Part shown: positions 61,590 through 64,000 of the stretch, in pieces | Layout: each line of letters starts with the position of its first letter | Numbering within the stretch: the first letter of the stretch is position 1 | Assembly: GCA_964017065.1 (NCBI GenBank) | Contig: OZ024787.1 | Span: 11,947,764-12,011,763 of the forward strand | DNA: 64,000 nt | Direction: 5' to 3' | Origin: Haliclona indistincta | Lineage: Eukaryota > Porifera > Demospongiae > Haplosclerida > Chalinidae | Made by a program: the position numbers and the translations under genes | The notes under the pieces: model-generated | What the model was told of the DNA's origin: nothing | The model's input: the letters and a program-made list of their open reading frames with translations, nothing else | Database searches by the model: none

Positions 61590-61758
61590 ATTCGAGAGAC
61601 ATGGAAACAACTGTATTTACTTGGTTGATTTTGTTATCAAATTTAACTGTTAAATTTAATGTTGATTAACAATGCAAATTTACAAGTGACCATTATGAAA
61701 TTAACAGCATAAAATTAATCATTATAATTATAAATAATATTCATCTCAATTTTAATGT

Positions 61759-64000
<2,242 letters not shown>

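Overview
The window looks like nuclear DNA from a sponge, probably a demosponge of the Amphimedon kind. This is inferred from AT-rich sequence, many 50-150 bp GT-AG introns, animal-type receptor tyrosine kinases, ankyrin-ROC-COR-Death proteins, CD225-type small membrane proteins and many foldback and LTR elements. No database search was possible. No tRNA, rRNA, CRISPR array or bacterial operon was seen.

The backbone is one gene module repeated in tandem about three times. The ancestral unit reads: 24-bp minisatellite, Ank-ROC-COR-Death gene (+), two-domain single-pass receptor with a tyrosine-rich tail (+), receptor tyrosine kinase (-), CD225-like two-pass membrane protein (-). Unit 1 (1-8.6 kb) is entered in the last exon of its Ank-ROC-COR gene; its receptor is broken and its kinase runs into a deletion junction with a CD225 fragment. 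Unit 2 (9.9-39.6 kb) has an intact Ank-ROC-COR-Death gene of about 1014 aa, a degraded receptor, only a stub of the kinase, and an intact CD225 gene. Unit 3 (40.0-64 kb) has an Ank-ROC-COR-Death gene with two frameshifts, an intact receptor of about 548 aa, and an apparently intact kinase cut by the window end.

Between and inside the units lie many mobile elements. They include a young LTR retrotransposon with integrase upstream of reverse transcriptase (20.8-26.6 kb), a short non-autonomous LTR element (36.0-37.3 kb), a hAT-like element with 77-bp inverted repeats (9.06-9.84 kb), a Mutator-like MITE (13.1-13.6 kb), several foldback elements, a non-LTR 3' fragment (58.6-59.4 kb), a 4-kb intronic 53-bp satellite (44.2-48.2 kb) and a 0.7-kb GAAA microsatellite. 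Because units 2 and 3 are paralogous, one often shows the empty site for an insertion in the other, so several insertions and target duplications could be read directly.

Functionally, the cluster joins a membrane kinase, a kinase-less receptor that seems to share its extracellular domain and could be its substrate, a Death-domain GTPase, and a small membrane protein of the IFITM/dispanin type. Joint use in sensing or defence is inference; the tandem co-amplification, breakage and tail exchange are seen in the sequence.
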